From CBDBJK01 sp965206395 (GTDB taxonomy: Bacteria > Chloroflexota > Dehalococcoidia > Lucifugimonadales > CATOSD01): a stretch of DNA of 64,000 nt. The notes beneath the pieces were generated by a model. The model ran no database searches and was not told the origin of the DNA. It saw only the letters and a list, made by a program, of their open reading frames with translations. The stretch covers positions 42,038-106,037 of the forward strand of contig CBDBJK010000013.1 of NCBI GenBank assembly GCA_965206395.1, written 5' to 3'. Every line of letters starts with the position of its first letter. Position 1 is the first letter of the stretch. Of the stretch, positions 36,294-44,483 are shown piece by piece. The translations under genes and the position numbers were made by a program.

Positions 36294-38918
36294 TTATTTC
36301 GTCTCATCTTCGTTCCCTACGGGGTCTGTCGCCACGGCCTTTATGATGTTCGGGCCGATATTCAGCGGAATGTCCAGCGCAGTAAAGCGAGAGTTTTCTA
36401 CCGTCGCAGGGAATGCTCCCTTGACCACAACGGCTACGTCGTTGACCGCGCCTTTTACCGCGTCGTGAACGTTGCCGAATATGCTTATCGAGTCCTCGGT
36501 CGTGACAAGACCGTCCTCGGTCGTGATAGCTATATTGGGCAGAATGGTGTCAAGCACCACCTGGATAACGGCAGCGCTCGTTGCCCCGCTCGTCTCCAAT
36601 GCTGTCGCCTTGATCGCGTTCTCGTTCTCAGATAACGGAACATCGGTGGCCTTCCAGTTGTTCCCGCCTTCGAAGGTCGCCACGACTCCGGTTACAGTTA
36701 TGCCGAAGACCTCGATTTTGAACACATCGGCTACCGTTCCCTCGACGGTAATCAGTGGAGTGTTTGTGAAAAATACCGGCGAGATGGAGGCGGAATCCAC
36801 CGGCGAGGTTATTCGTATGTCCGACTGTGGCTCTGGCTCTGGCGCAGGGCCTTCGATTGTGAAGCTGCGAACCACTGAGAACGGGCCTACATCACCGCCG
36901 CTAGCCACACGGCGCACCCTCCAGAAATACTCTCCATCATCAAGCGGCTGCGTATCCGGCATGGTGAAGTCGGTTGCGAATCGCACGATTTCCAGCACCA
37001 GCGGGTCGTCGAAATTCGCGCTGTCGCCAATGTGCAACTCGTAAGGCACACCAACGGGGCCAACCTGCGACCACGTGAATGTTGGAGTCCTGTCATTGAG
37101 CGTTGCCTCGTCGTCGGGCGAAATCAGGTCTGGGGCCGCAAGAGGGGCTTTGTTCACGGTGATAGAGGCCGTGCCGCTCTGACCCTCTGAGGTCGCGGTT
37201 ATGATGGCATCACCAGCGATTTTCGCTGTCACCAGACCAGTGTTGAAGTTGACGCCAGCAATGCCAGCCTTGTTGCTCGACCATACGACGGCCCTGCCGG
37301 TAAGCACGTTGCCATCCACGTCTCTGAGCGTCGCCGTAAGCTGCACCTTCTCGCCAACTTCGAGAGTCGCCGCCGCCGGTTCGACTTCCACTGTCGCTAC
37401 GGGAACAGGTGTCCCGGTTGGCGAAGGTGTAGCCGTAGGCGGCGCTGGCGTTGCCGTTGGCGTAGCCGTAGGTGGCACCGGCGTTGCAGTTGGCGTTGCT
37501 GTGGGCGGCGCTGGCGTTGCAGTTGGTGTAGCCGTGGGCGGCGCTGGTGTCGCAGTTGGCGTAGCTGTAGGCGGCGCTGGTGTCGCAGTGGGCGTTGGCG
37601 TAGGCACCACCGGATTGACAATTATGTCGACAGTGGCATCGTTGGAATCCAGCGCGCCATCGTTGGCTTTATATATGAAACTGTCTGCGCCGTCGAAATC
37701 CGCGTCAGGAGTATATGTGAATGACCCATCGGTGCTGAGGGCCAGTGTCCCGTTGTCGACATCCTGAACGAGTATCGCCGTAAGCGAGTCACCGTCGGGG
37801 TCGTCGTCGTTGGCAAGCACCCCAAGGAGCGCTGATACATTGAGAACATCGTTTTCATCGACGCTATAATCATCGTCTTCAGCCTGCGGAGGGCTATTGG
37901 CGCCGCCCAGACAATCTCCCACAGGCGTGAACGGGAAGCCATCTCCATAGATGCAGTCGTACACGATGTTGTGCGCCGGAACCCGCAGGTGATTCACTTG
38001 GAAGATCGTCGTCGAGTTCAGATAGACCATGCCAGTGATGTTGTCCGGCAGCACTGCGCCCACTGGCGTGCCATCAGCCAGAGGAGGGGCGTCCAGCAGC
38101 GACATCCCACCCGGGCCGGCCGGCAGCGACCCGTCGGCAATAATCGCATCCACTCCGATTACTCCGGCACTGCCGACTCGGAAAGTCTCACCCGGAGCGA
38201 GCGAGCCTGAAAGAGCTACCGTAGCATCGCCGATGGATAGCTCCGTGAGGACGTCGAAAGCAGCGAACGAACAGTTGGATATGTCAATCGCAGAAGTGCC
38301 CACGTTGGTGATGTCGACGAACTGTCCATCGCTGGGACTCGTCTGGTAGTTACTCAGCAACACATCACTCGGACAACTGACGTCCGTTATGTCTATGTTG
38401 ACCGTGGCATCGTTGGAATCCAGCGCGCCATCGTTGGCTTTATATATGAAGCTGTCTATGCCGTCGAAATCCTCGTCGGGAGTGTATGTGAATGAACCAT
38501 CGGGGCTGAGGGCCAATTTACCGTTATCGACATCCTGAACGAGTATCGCCGTAAGCAAGTCACCGTCGGGGTCGTCGTCGTTGGAAAGCACCCCAAGGAG
38601 CGCTGACACATTGAGGACATCGTTTTCATCGACGCTATAATCATCGTCTTCAGCCTGCGGGGGGCTATTGGCACCGCCTAGACATTCTGCCACCGGCGTG
38701 AACGGGAAGCCGTCCCCATAGATGCAGTCGTACACGATGTCGTGCGCCGGAACCCTCAGGTGACTCACGTCAAAAACCGTCGTAGAGTCCAGATAGACCA
38801 TGCCGGTGATGTTGTCCAGCGGCACTGCGCCCACTGGCGTGCCATCAGCCGGAGGAGGGGTATCCAGCAGCGACAGCCCCCCGGACCACTGGCAGCGAAC
38901 CGCCAGCAATGACCGCAT
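36294..38918 (-). CDS. surface protein central fragment (lamin-tail, cadherin-like, Big2, Ig)
   Basis: About 870 codons. It starts inside the first lamin-tail domain and continues with a cadherin-like/VCBS domain (VDENDVLNVSALLGVLSNDD, then GSFTYTPDEDFDG). There is a second lamin-tail domain (CPSDVLLSNYQTSPSDGQFV) with its own cadherin-like domain. A Thr/Pro linker, a Big2 domain (VEPAAATLEVGEKVQLTATL), a fibronectin-like segment and a final Ig module follow. The real translation start is probably the ATG at 39564. Confidence 0.7.
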   Translation of the reverse strand: MRSLLAVRCQWSGGLSLLDTPPPADGTPVGAVPLDNITGMVYLDSTTVFDVSHLRVPAHDIVYDCIYGDGFPFTPVAECLGGANSPPQAEDDDYSVDENDVLNVSALLGVLSNDDDPDGDLLTAILVQDVDNGKLALSPDGSFTYTPDEDFDGIDSFIYKANDGALDSNDATVNIDITDVSCPSDVLLSNYQTSPSDGQFVDITNVGTSAIDISNCSFAAFDVLTELSIGDATVALSGSLAPGETFRVGSAGVIGVDAIIADGSLPAGPGGMSLLDAPPLADGTPVGAVLPDNITGMVYLNSTTIFQVNHLRVPAHNIVYDCIYGDGFPFTPVGDCLGGANSPPQAEDDDYSVDENDVLNVSALLGVLANDDDPDGDSLTAILVQDVDNGTLALSTDGSFTYTPDADFDGADSFIYKANDGALDSNDATVDIIVNPVVPTPTPTATPAPPTATPTATPAPPTATPTATPAPPTATPTATPVPPTATPTATPAPPTATPSPTGTPVPVATVEVEPAAATLEVGEKVQLTATLRDVDGNVLTGRAVVWSSNKAGIAGVNFNTGLVTAKIAGDAIITATSEGQSGTASITVNKAPLAAPDLISPDDEATLNDRTPTFTWSQVGPVGVPYELHIGDSANFDDPLVLEIVRFATDFTMPDTQPLDDGEYFWRVRRVASGGDVGPFSVVRSFTIEGPAPEPEPQSDIRITSPVDSASISPVFFTNTPLITVEGTVADVFKIEVFGITVTGVVATFEGGNNWKATDVPLSENENAIKATALETSGATSAAVIQVVLDTILPNIAITTEDGLVTTEDSISIFGNVHDAVKGAVNDVAVVVKGAFPATVENSRFTALDIPLNIGPNIIKAVATDPVGNEDETK
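37420..37616 (-). repeat. 33-bp repeats encoding a Thr/Pro/Ala linker
   Basis: Five to six copies of an 11-residue unit of the form PPTATPTATPA make a stiff extended spacer between the cadherin-like and Big2 domains. At DNA level the unit is 33 bases and copies differ at few positions. Confidence 0.9.
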
Positions 38919-39165
38919 CCACTCCGATTACTCCGGCACTGCCGACTCGGAAGGTCTCACCTGGAGCGAGCGAACCTGAAAGGGCTACCGTAGCATCGCC
39001 GATGGATAGCTCCGTGAGGACGTCGAAGGCGGTGAACGAGCAACTGTCTATGTTAATCGCAGAACTGCTCGCGTTGGTGATGTCGACGAACTGCCCATCA
39101 TCGGAACTCGTCTGGTAGTTACTCAGCAACACATCATTCGAGCAACTGGCGTGGCCTGCCAAGAT
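37624..39165 (-). repeat. 771-bp tandem duplication (lamin-tail plus cadherin-like block)
   Basis: The word GTGCGCCGGA (plus strand) lies at 37,971 and again at 38,742, 771 bases (257 codons) apart, and similarity runs through the whole interval. The block doubles the lamin-tail/cadherin-like unit in the surface protein. Confidence 0.85.
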
Positions 39166-39564
39166 AAGGGGCGAATTCGCGGAAGGGCCGGTGAGGGCGG
39201 CGTTGGCATCTGAGCCGCCGTTCTGCCCATCAGTGCCGAACAACCCAGTCATACCAGGGCTAATCGAGATTGCCGCGAAGTCTGCCCGGAGACCAAACTG
39301 CGCTGACTCACCGGGGGTTACGATTTGCAGGGCCTCGCCTTCTGCGACAGAAATCGGGACGAGGCTGGCTTCCACACCTCCGGAAAGCACGATGACGAGG
39401 TAAGCGATTCCAACGACAATTGCTGCGACGCCCACGAATGCTGCCGCAGTCAGGCCAGTAGAAATACCGCCAGAGCCGTGCTGGACGAGCGAAGTCCACA
39501 CCCTGCTGGGAAGGGATTCGCCGGAACCAGGTTCTTGGCCTCTCTTATGGTTTTGACTCGCCAT
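38845..39564 (-). CDS. surface protein N-terminal fragment with membrane anchor
   Basis: About 240 codons. The start MASQNHKRGQEPGSGESLPS is a hydrophilic cytoplasmic segment. One transmembrane helix follows (about residues 38-61, GLTAAAFVGVAAIVVGIAYL). After it come an outside segment and a lamin-tail domain (CSNDVLLSNYQTSSDDGQFV). AAGGAG precedes the ATG. The frame is lost at GGSLPVVRGAVAAG, where one G is missing. An N-terminal anchor with a long extracellular part fits a monoderm or pseudo-diderm surface protein. Confidence 0.75.
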   Translation of the reverse strand: MASQNHKRGQEPGSGESLPSRVWTSLVQHGSGGISTGLTAAAFVGVAAIVVGIAYLVIVLSGGVEASLVPISVAEGEALQIVTPGESAQFGLRADFAAISISPGMTGLFGTDGQNGGSDANAALTGPSANSPLILAGHASCSNDVLLSNYQTSSDDGQFVDITNASSSAINIDSCSFTAFDVLTELSIGDATVALSGSLAPGETFRVGSAGVIGVDAVIAGGSLPVVRGAVAAGYPSSG

Positions 39565-40269
39565 TAGGCTCCTTCAGAAGCCTGTATGCTACCTATTACC
39601 TCGACTGTTTCACAAACAATCGAATTGCCAGCAAGTATTTCGTGTTTGATGGAACTGTCCAGATATAGCTGGGGGAGTTTATGTAACATGCGTGCGGAAG
39701 GCAAGGAAGCTCTTCTGAATCGGTAAGGGGAAAAGGAAGGCAAGGCCGCAGTCGTCCGTTGCGCCATATATGAGGGTAAAAAGGCTGAGACCCTTTCCCT
39801 AGTGGCACTCGACTTACTTGTTAGAGCCAAGAAAGTTTTGTAATTCATAATTGCACTCGTGCCAGATTCAGTAGGCACCGATGCTGCTATTTGCGCCAAC
39901 GTAAAGCGGCCCTTTTGCGCCTATCAACGCGGCACAACCGACCTGATAGGCCGATTGCGCTTTAGTGTATTTTTGCGGGACAGGCTGCTACCTGATTGGC
40001 GATTCTTTCTGTTGCATCACGCACTCAGTTCCAGTCCGTCGTTTATATCACAAACTCACGCCTCAGTCAACCAGTTTATCCCAACGCGAAGCCATTACCG
40101 TGCATAGGCACTGTTCGTCTATTGACTGGTTATGATACATTACCCTGGAAGTCTATTCTAGATCGCATATTTCCGTCGCTTTTTGGGCTTGACACCCCTC
40201 GTAAGCGGCTTCGGATAGCCTTCAAGAAATTGAACAGCAAGTAAACGCTTTTGGTGGGGTGATTCGCAC
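39565..40269. other. intergenic region, no gene supported
   Basis: This 0.7-kb stretch separates the minus-strand surface protein from the plus-strand membrane protein, so both promoters should lie here. Only short open frames without family features were seen. A TTGACA at 40189-40194 is the best -35-like word, but no good -10 follows at 17 bases. Confidence 0.5.
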
Positions 40270-42321
40270 TTGGGGGGTGACGCGCTCAGAGTCGTCAGCA
40301 ATTGGAGCATGAAACTCTTTCCTGCGCGTCAGGGTCTCTTCCCGTTTTTTTATCTGGCGCTCGCCTTACTCATCATGGGGCCGTTGTTATCCAAGGGCTT
40401 TATCCTCACGCTGGACATGGTGTTTGGGCCTGTAGCTCCCTCTCCCACGGACCTGTTACTGGGCTTCAAAGCGCCTGTGCTCGGCGCGAAGCTCGTCCCG
40501 CAACTGCTGATAGGCGGTGCTGGGGCGATCATTCCAATGTGGCTGGTGCAGAAGTCGATTTTGCTCGCCATATTCGCCATCGCTGGAGTCGGCGCACATC
40601 GCCTTCCCTTCTTGAGATTCGAGGCCGCTCGCTACTTCGCCGGAATCTTGTATGTCATCAATCCATTTGTTTACGCCAGGTTCATGGCGGGGCAGTGGTA
40701 CATCCTCGTCGCCTATGCCTTTGCCCCGTTCGCTATCAAGAGCTTCGTGTCCTTGATGGAGCGGCCTAAACTCAGTTCCGCTGTCGCGACGCTGCTGTTC
40801 ACCTCGGTTGTCGCAATCAACGCTCACCTCCTTGCTATGACGCTCGTGGTGTTCGCGTTCATCTTTGTTGCTTGGCTGGCCGTACATAGGCGCGTAGAGC
40901 GCGGGCATGCGTATCTGTTGCTGTTGGTCCCAGCCTTCTTCTTACTCAACGCGTACTGGCTTGTGCCAGCCTTTACCGCGAACGATTCCGTGCTACAGGC
41001 TATTAACGAAAAAGACCTGGACGCGTTCGCCGCCTCGAATATCATCATATCGCCCTGGGTTAGCGTAGCCACGATGCACGGATTTTGGCGGGTTGGGTAC
41101 GACTACGCCGTTACGCTTTTCCCCGCAATCACCACTGTGTTCAGCGTGTTCATCTTCCTGGTGGTGTACGGGTTGCTGTCCACATATCGCCATTATATGT
41201 CGATGACGATGGCGGGGCTGGCTGTTGTGGCGCTGGTTCTGGGAGCAGGCGTATCCGGCCCATTTGAGGCTCTGTACAGGTCTCTCACGGACAACGTGCC
41301 ACTATTCGATGGCTTCAGGGATTCTCAAAAATTCGTCTTTTTCCTTGTGCTTGCGTATGCGTACCTGGGGGCGCTCGGCATTGAGGCTCTTTTGGAAAAC
41401 TGGAAGGAACGAACCAGGATGCTTCGGTATATGACTCTCGCTGCGGTTGGCGTCGGGTTGCTCGCGCCGGGTGCGTTCACCTTTACGATGCTCTGGGGCT
41501 TCAACGGTGACCTGAAAACCACCGAGTTTCCCAAAGACTGGCATGCCGCGCGAGACATTGTGAATGCTGACTCACCGGATGTGGGTATCCTGGTTTTGCC
41601 CTGGGACAGCTACACTGATTACGATTGGGTTCCAAATAAGGACCAGGCAGTGCGAACGCTTGCGAGAGCATTTTTCGATCAGCCGCTGGTCTATCCCAAA
41701 AACGTCATCAGACGCTCTGGCATTTTCGGCCAATCCTTTTCGCCGGAACAGGCATACGTAAAGTCGCTGCTAGACGAGGCTTTTGTAAACAGTGACTTTG
41801 GCTCGAAGCTCCCACTGTTGGGGGCGAGATACGTGTTGCTGTCCAAAGATTCTCGCGAGGCGTCGTTTTACAGATTCCTGTTCATTCAGAACGACCTGGA
41901 GCTGGTTATGGACACCCCAACGCTTGCCTTGTTCAAGAACGGCAGCGAGGTTCACCGGGCATATCTCTCTGAAACCCCTGACGCCTCCGGCCCTCTTCGA
42001 GAAGCGGCAGTAACACGCCTCTCGATGTACAGGTACGAAGTCGAGGCAAAGGAGGCGGGCAGTCCATACATAGTTTTCGTGCCGCCGAACAATGACGTTG
42101 ATGGCTGGCGGCTGGAAGGTTTGGAAGGCATTGAATCCGAACCAGGCTATTTCGGCGTGTTTCCGTTGAACGAAGGTGGAATCCTGAGATACGAGCCGTT
42201 CTATACAAACCTGGTGTGGTATTCAGTTTCTTTGGCGTTCCTCGCGTTAATTGCGGCAGCCGGACTGATTCTGCTAACTATCAAGCTGAGGTCAACCAGA
42301 ATGCCTTGGCAAGGAAGTTGA
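40270..42321 (+). CDS. large multispanning membrane protein, GT-C/YfhO-like
   Basis: Up to 683 residues. Ten or more hydrophobic segments fill about residues 20-420, followed by a soluble domain (about 425-650) and a final transmembrane helix before a basic tail. This layout, with a conserved early acidic residue (TLDMVFGP) and a long extracytoplasmic C-terminal part, resembles YfhO-like and other GT-C type glycosyltransferases that use lipid-linked sugars. No specific motif proves activity. The frame starts at TTG 40270. An ATG at 40309 (MKLFPARQG) is an alternative, but its GGAG is too close. It lies next to a Wzx-like flippase, which supports a role in surface polysaccharide or glycoprotein assembly. 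Confidence 0.65.
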   Translation: MGGDALRVVSNWSMKLFPARQGLFPFFYLALALLIMGPLLSKGFILTLDMVFGPVAPSPTDLLLGFKAPVLGAKLVPQLLIGGAGAIIPMWLVQKSILLAIFAIAGVGAHRLPFLRFEAARYFAGILYVINPFVYARFMAGQWYILVAYAFAPFAIKSFVSLMERPKLSSAVATLLFTSVVAINAHLLAMTLVVFAFIFVAWLAVHRRVERGHAYLLLLVPAFFLLNAYWLVPAFTANDSVLQAINEKDLDAFAASNIIISPWVSVATMHGFWRVGYDYAVTLFPAITTVFSVFIFLVVYGLLSTYRHYMSMTMAGLAVVALVLGAGVSGPFEALYRSLTDNVPLFDGFRDSQKFVFFLVLAYAYLGALGIEALLENWKERTRMLRYMTLAAVGVGLLAPGAFTFTMLWGFNGDLKTTEFPKDWHAARDIVNADSPDVGILVLPWDSYTDYDWVPNKDQAVRTLARAFFDQPLVYPKNVIRRSGIFGQSFSPEQAYVKSLLDEAFVNSDFGSKLPLLGARYVLLSKDSREASFYRFLFIQNDLELVMDTPTLALFKNGSEVHRAYLSETPDASGPLREAAVTRLSMYRYEVEAKEAGSPYIVFVPPNNDVDGWRLEGLEGIESEPGYFGVFPLNEGGILRYEPFYTNLVWYSVSLAFLALIAAAGLILLTIKLRSTRMPWQGS

Positions 42322-42390
42322 AGATTATGTCACGTGAATATACAATGTTTTGTAGTTGACAATTGATATTCCTAATTCAGGCTCGATAAC

Positions 42391-43719
42391 TTGAAAGCGA
42401 TACTACAACGTCTGAGAAGAGACGATCTCTTGAGGCATGGCAGCCTGCTTTCCGTCGCCACGATGTTGGGCACGGTAATCCTCTTCGTTTTCAACGTGTA
42501 CATGGCGCGCGCGCTTGGGCCGGACGACTTCGGCTCGCTCGGCGCTCTGCTGGCGATATTCGCCATATCTTCGCAGATTGGCAACGCGGTACAGCTAACC
42601 GTTGCGAAGAAAATCTCAGAGTTAAGCGCATCAGGCGACCTTGATCAGATGAGAGGACTGCTCCTAAGCTCCAGCAGGTTCCCCTTCTTCGTGTCGCTGG
42701 CGCTTTTTGCCGGATTCCTTGCCGCAGCGCCGGTTATTTCAGACTTCCTGCGCCTCTCGTCCCCTGTTCCAGTGATGCTAGTGGGAGCTTCAATCGTCTT
42801 TTATCTGGTGCTGCCGACATTCAGGGGCGCGCTTCAGGGACTGCAAAGCTTCAAGTGGCTCACCATCAACCGAGTCGGGGAGCGCGTCGTGCTGCTGGTC
42901 GCTGGCTCAATCCTGGTAAGCCTGGGATTTGGGATAGAGGGCGTAATGGTTGCTCTCGGCGTTGCTGGTGTTGCGATGCTAGCCCTTGCGTTTGTGCCGT
43001 TGAGCACCATCTTGCGCAAATCCGTGAGTTCTGCGGACTGGAAGGAGCTGGTTTTCAAGGGTGCTCCGGTTCTGGTTACAGTGCTAGGTATCGCGCTGCT
43101 CGCCAACCTGGATCTTGTAATAGCGAAGCACTTTTTATCGTCCGAGGATGCGGGCCTGTACAGCGCGATAGCCAGGACGGGAAGAATCGTCTTCTTCATC
43201 TCGGTAGCTTTCAGCCGTGCTCTTTTCCCAAAGGCTTCCAAGGCTCAAGCATTGGGTCGCTCTCCGACTTCTTTGATAGTGAGGAGTCTGGGATATATCG
43301 GCGCGTTTTGTGTGGTTGCCATCGTTGCCGCCGCCGTAATTGGCAGGCCATTGATAGGCATAGTGTATGGCAGTGAATATAAAGAAATCGCCTTTTTGCT
43401 GCCCTGGTATATTGGCGCGGTGAGCCTGTTGTCAATAACGACCGTTATGATGTACTACAACCTGTCGCTTTCGGTGAACCGCCACGTGATACCGCTGATC
43501 GCCGACGTCGTGCTACAAGTTGTGTTGCTGAACTTCTTCCACGACAGCCCACTGCAAATCGTAATCATCCTGATTCTGAGCATAACGCCGCTGTTTCTCG
43601 TCAACGTTATCTTGCAGTTCTCCTGGACGCCGAGCGCAAAGCAACTGCCCGTAAATGCCGTTGAGGGCGACGACTCGGCACGCTCGCCAGACCTCACCCC
43701 CATGCCATCTGGGGCTTGA
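42391..43719 (+). CDS. oligosaccharide flippase, Wzx/MATE-like (polysaccharide biosynthesis protein)
   Basis: A 442-residue protein with 12-14 predicted membrane helices of the polysaccharide-synthesis (MVF/MATE) superfamily. The first helices have SVATMLGTVILFVFNVYMAR followed by ALGPDDFGSLGAL, the classical family start. It probably flips lipid-linked sugars across the membrane. The first codon appears to be TTG (42391) with poor ribosome-binding sequence, so the start is uncertain. It is cotranscribed or at least co-oriented with the GT-C-like protein 69 bases upstream. The C-terminus ends just before IS debris. Confidence 0.85.
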   Translation: MKAILQRLRRDDLLRHGSLLSVATMLGTVILFVFNVYMARALGPDDFGSLGALLAIFAISSQIGNAVQLTVAKKISELSASGDLDQMRGLLLSSSRFPFFVSLALFAGFLAAAPVISDFLRLSSPVPVMLVGASIVFYLVLPTFRGALQGLQSFKWLTINRVGERVVLLVAGSILVSLGFGIEGVMVALGVAGVAMLALAFVPLSTILRKSVSSADWKELVFKGAPVLVTVLGIALLANLDLVIAKHFLSSEDAGLYSAIARTGRIVFFISVAFSRALFPKASKAQALGRSPTSLIVRSLGYIGAFCVVAIVAAAVIGRPLIGIVYGSEYKEIAFLLPWYIGAVSLLSITTVMMYYNLSLSVNRHVIPLIADVVLQVVLLNFFHDSPLQIVIILILSITPLFLVNVILQFSWTPSAKQLPVNAVEGDDSARSPDLTPMPSGA

Positions 43720-43726
43720 CATAGGT

Positions 43727-44120
43727 CTACAGCGCCCCCTCTCCAGAGAGTGTAGGGACAGTGGTAGATTCGAGCATCGATGGACAGAAGGTTGTAGAAG
43801 CTCTTCACCGCATAGCACAGGAGCGCGAGTTGCCCGAGACCATATCTGTGGACAATGGCGCAGAATTCACTTCAAAGCGCCTGGATCAGTGGGCCTACCT
43901 AAATGGGGTTCAACTTGACTTTAGCAGGCCAGGCAAGCCAACCGACAATGCTTTCATAGAATCGTTCAATGGTAGGTTTCGTCAAGAATGTCTCAATGAG
44001 AACTGGTTCCTGTCGTTAGAAGACACCAGGGAAAAGATTGAAGCTTGAAGGACGTATTACAATACAGAACGACCGCGCAGCTCTCTGGGCAAACCCTGCT
44101 GGAGCCAGGTTGCCCAGAGA
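43727..44120 (+). pseudogene. IS3-family OrfB remnant, 5'-truncated and with nonsense codon
   Basis: The C-terminal end of an integrase-type transposase: VDSSIDGQKVVEALHRIA, then VDNGAEFTSKRLDQWAY (second catalytic Asp) and DNAFIESFNGRFRQECLNEN (catalytic Glu). In the following IEA-stop-RTYYNTERPRSSLG a conserved Trp codon has become TGA. The upstream edge (SREC-like) is out of frame, and the first catalytic Asp region is missing. It differs from the intact IS3 at 5.8 kb, so it is an older, distinct copy. Confidence 0.8.
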
Positions 44121-44221
44121 GCTAGATGAACCTAGGAAATCCGCAAAACTAGAGTTAGGTCTGGTACAGATTTACGGGGCAGGTCACCTGAATTGCAGGC
44201 GCTCATAGGCCTATTAAAATA

Positions 44222-44274
44222 TTGTAAGCGTTCAGTTCCTAGCCAGAAGGTGCAAGGCACATGAACGCTTACAA
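44222..44274. repeat. 12-bp inverted repeat with 29-base loop
   Basis: TTGTAAGCGTTC (44222-44233) and GAACGCTTACAA (44263-44274) are perfect complements. The hairpin has no T-run. It may be the end of a small mobile element or a recombination site, since its right arm is part of a longer direct repeat. Confidence 0.7.
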
Positions 44275-44483
44275 AAACTATATAATCAAGGAGTCAGTGA
44301 GCTCACGACATCAACCCAAATTCTTCACTAACTATATATCCCATAAATGTTGACTATTAACAATACCAGAATTGAATTTGGTGCTCCATGACAGCTAAGT
44401 TGTTACAAGGCCTACCTGTTATATCAGGAGACGGCAGCATGACATTTCACTCCAAGCGTCCCTTGCAAGGCACATGAACGCTT
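44251..44483. repeat. 20-bp direct repeat flanking 193 bp
   Basis: TGCAAGGCACATGAACGCTT occurs at 44251-44270 and again, identical, at 44464-44483. The second copy runs into the first codons of the DUF3179 gene. The enclosed segment is AT-rich and holds no gene. It includes a TATAAT near 44,279-44,284. The pattern suggests a small insertion or a site-specific event next to IS debris. Confidence 0.8.

Larger units (their letters stand above)
34837..39564 (-). pseudogene. membrane-anchored multidomain surface protein, three fragments of one gene
   Basis: The three pieces (38845-39564, 36294-38918, 34837-36297) form one frame of about 1,570 codons if one base is restored at two points. One G is missing near 38,893 (restores GSLPVGPGGLSLLD). 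One A is missing near 36,297 (restores GNEDETKITVTRVANV). Order: N-terminal membrane anchor, two copies of a lamin-tail plus cadherin-like block, a Thr/Pro linker, a Big2-like domain, Ig modules and a Gly-rich tail. It lies 55 bases upstream of the giant TIG gene on the same strand. Both are probably envelope proteins. Confidence 0.75.

Noticed and set aside
17655..39564. Large mobile genomic island or prophage
   Set aside because: Apart from the IS630 there are no integrase, structural phage or transfer genes. The content is two surface-protein genes with internal repeats.
39564..39899. Minus-strand open frame of 111 codons upstream of the surface protein
   Set aside because: There is no recognisable family, it is composed of low-hydrophobicity Ser/Arg-rich sequence, and it overlaps the start region of the true gene.
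44036..44060. UGA as a general Trp codon (TGA at a conserved Trp in the IS3 fragment)
   Set aside because: Many clear genes here end in TGA at the family-expected C-terminus (for example 7950, 43719 and 46059), and Trp is otherwise TGG. The fragment is also truncated and frameshifted.
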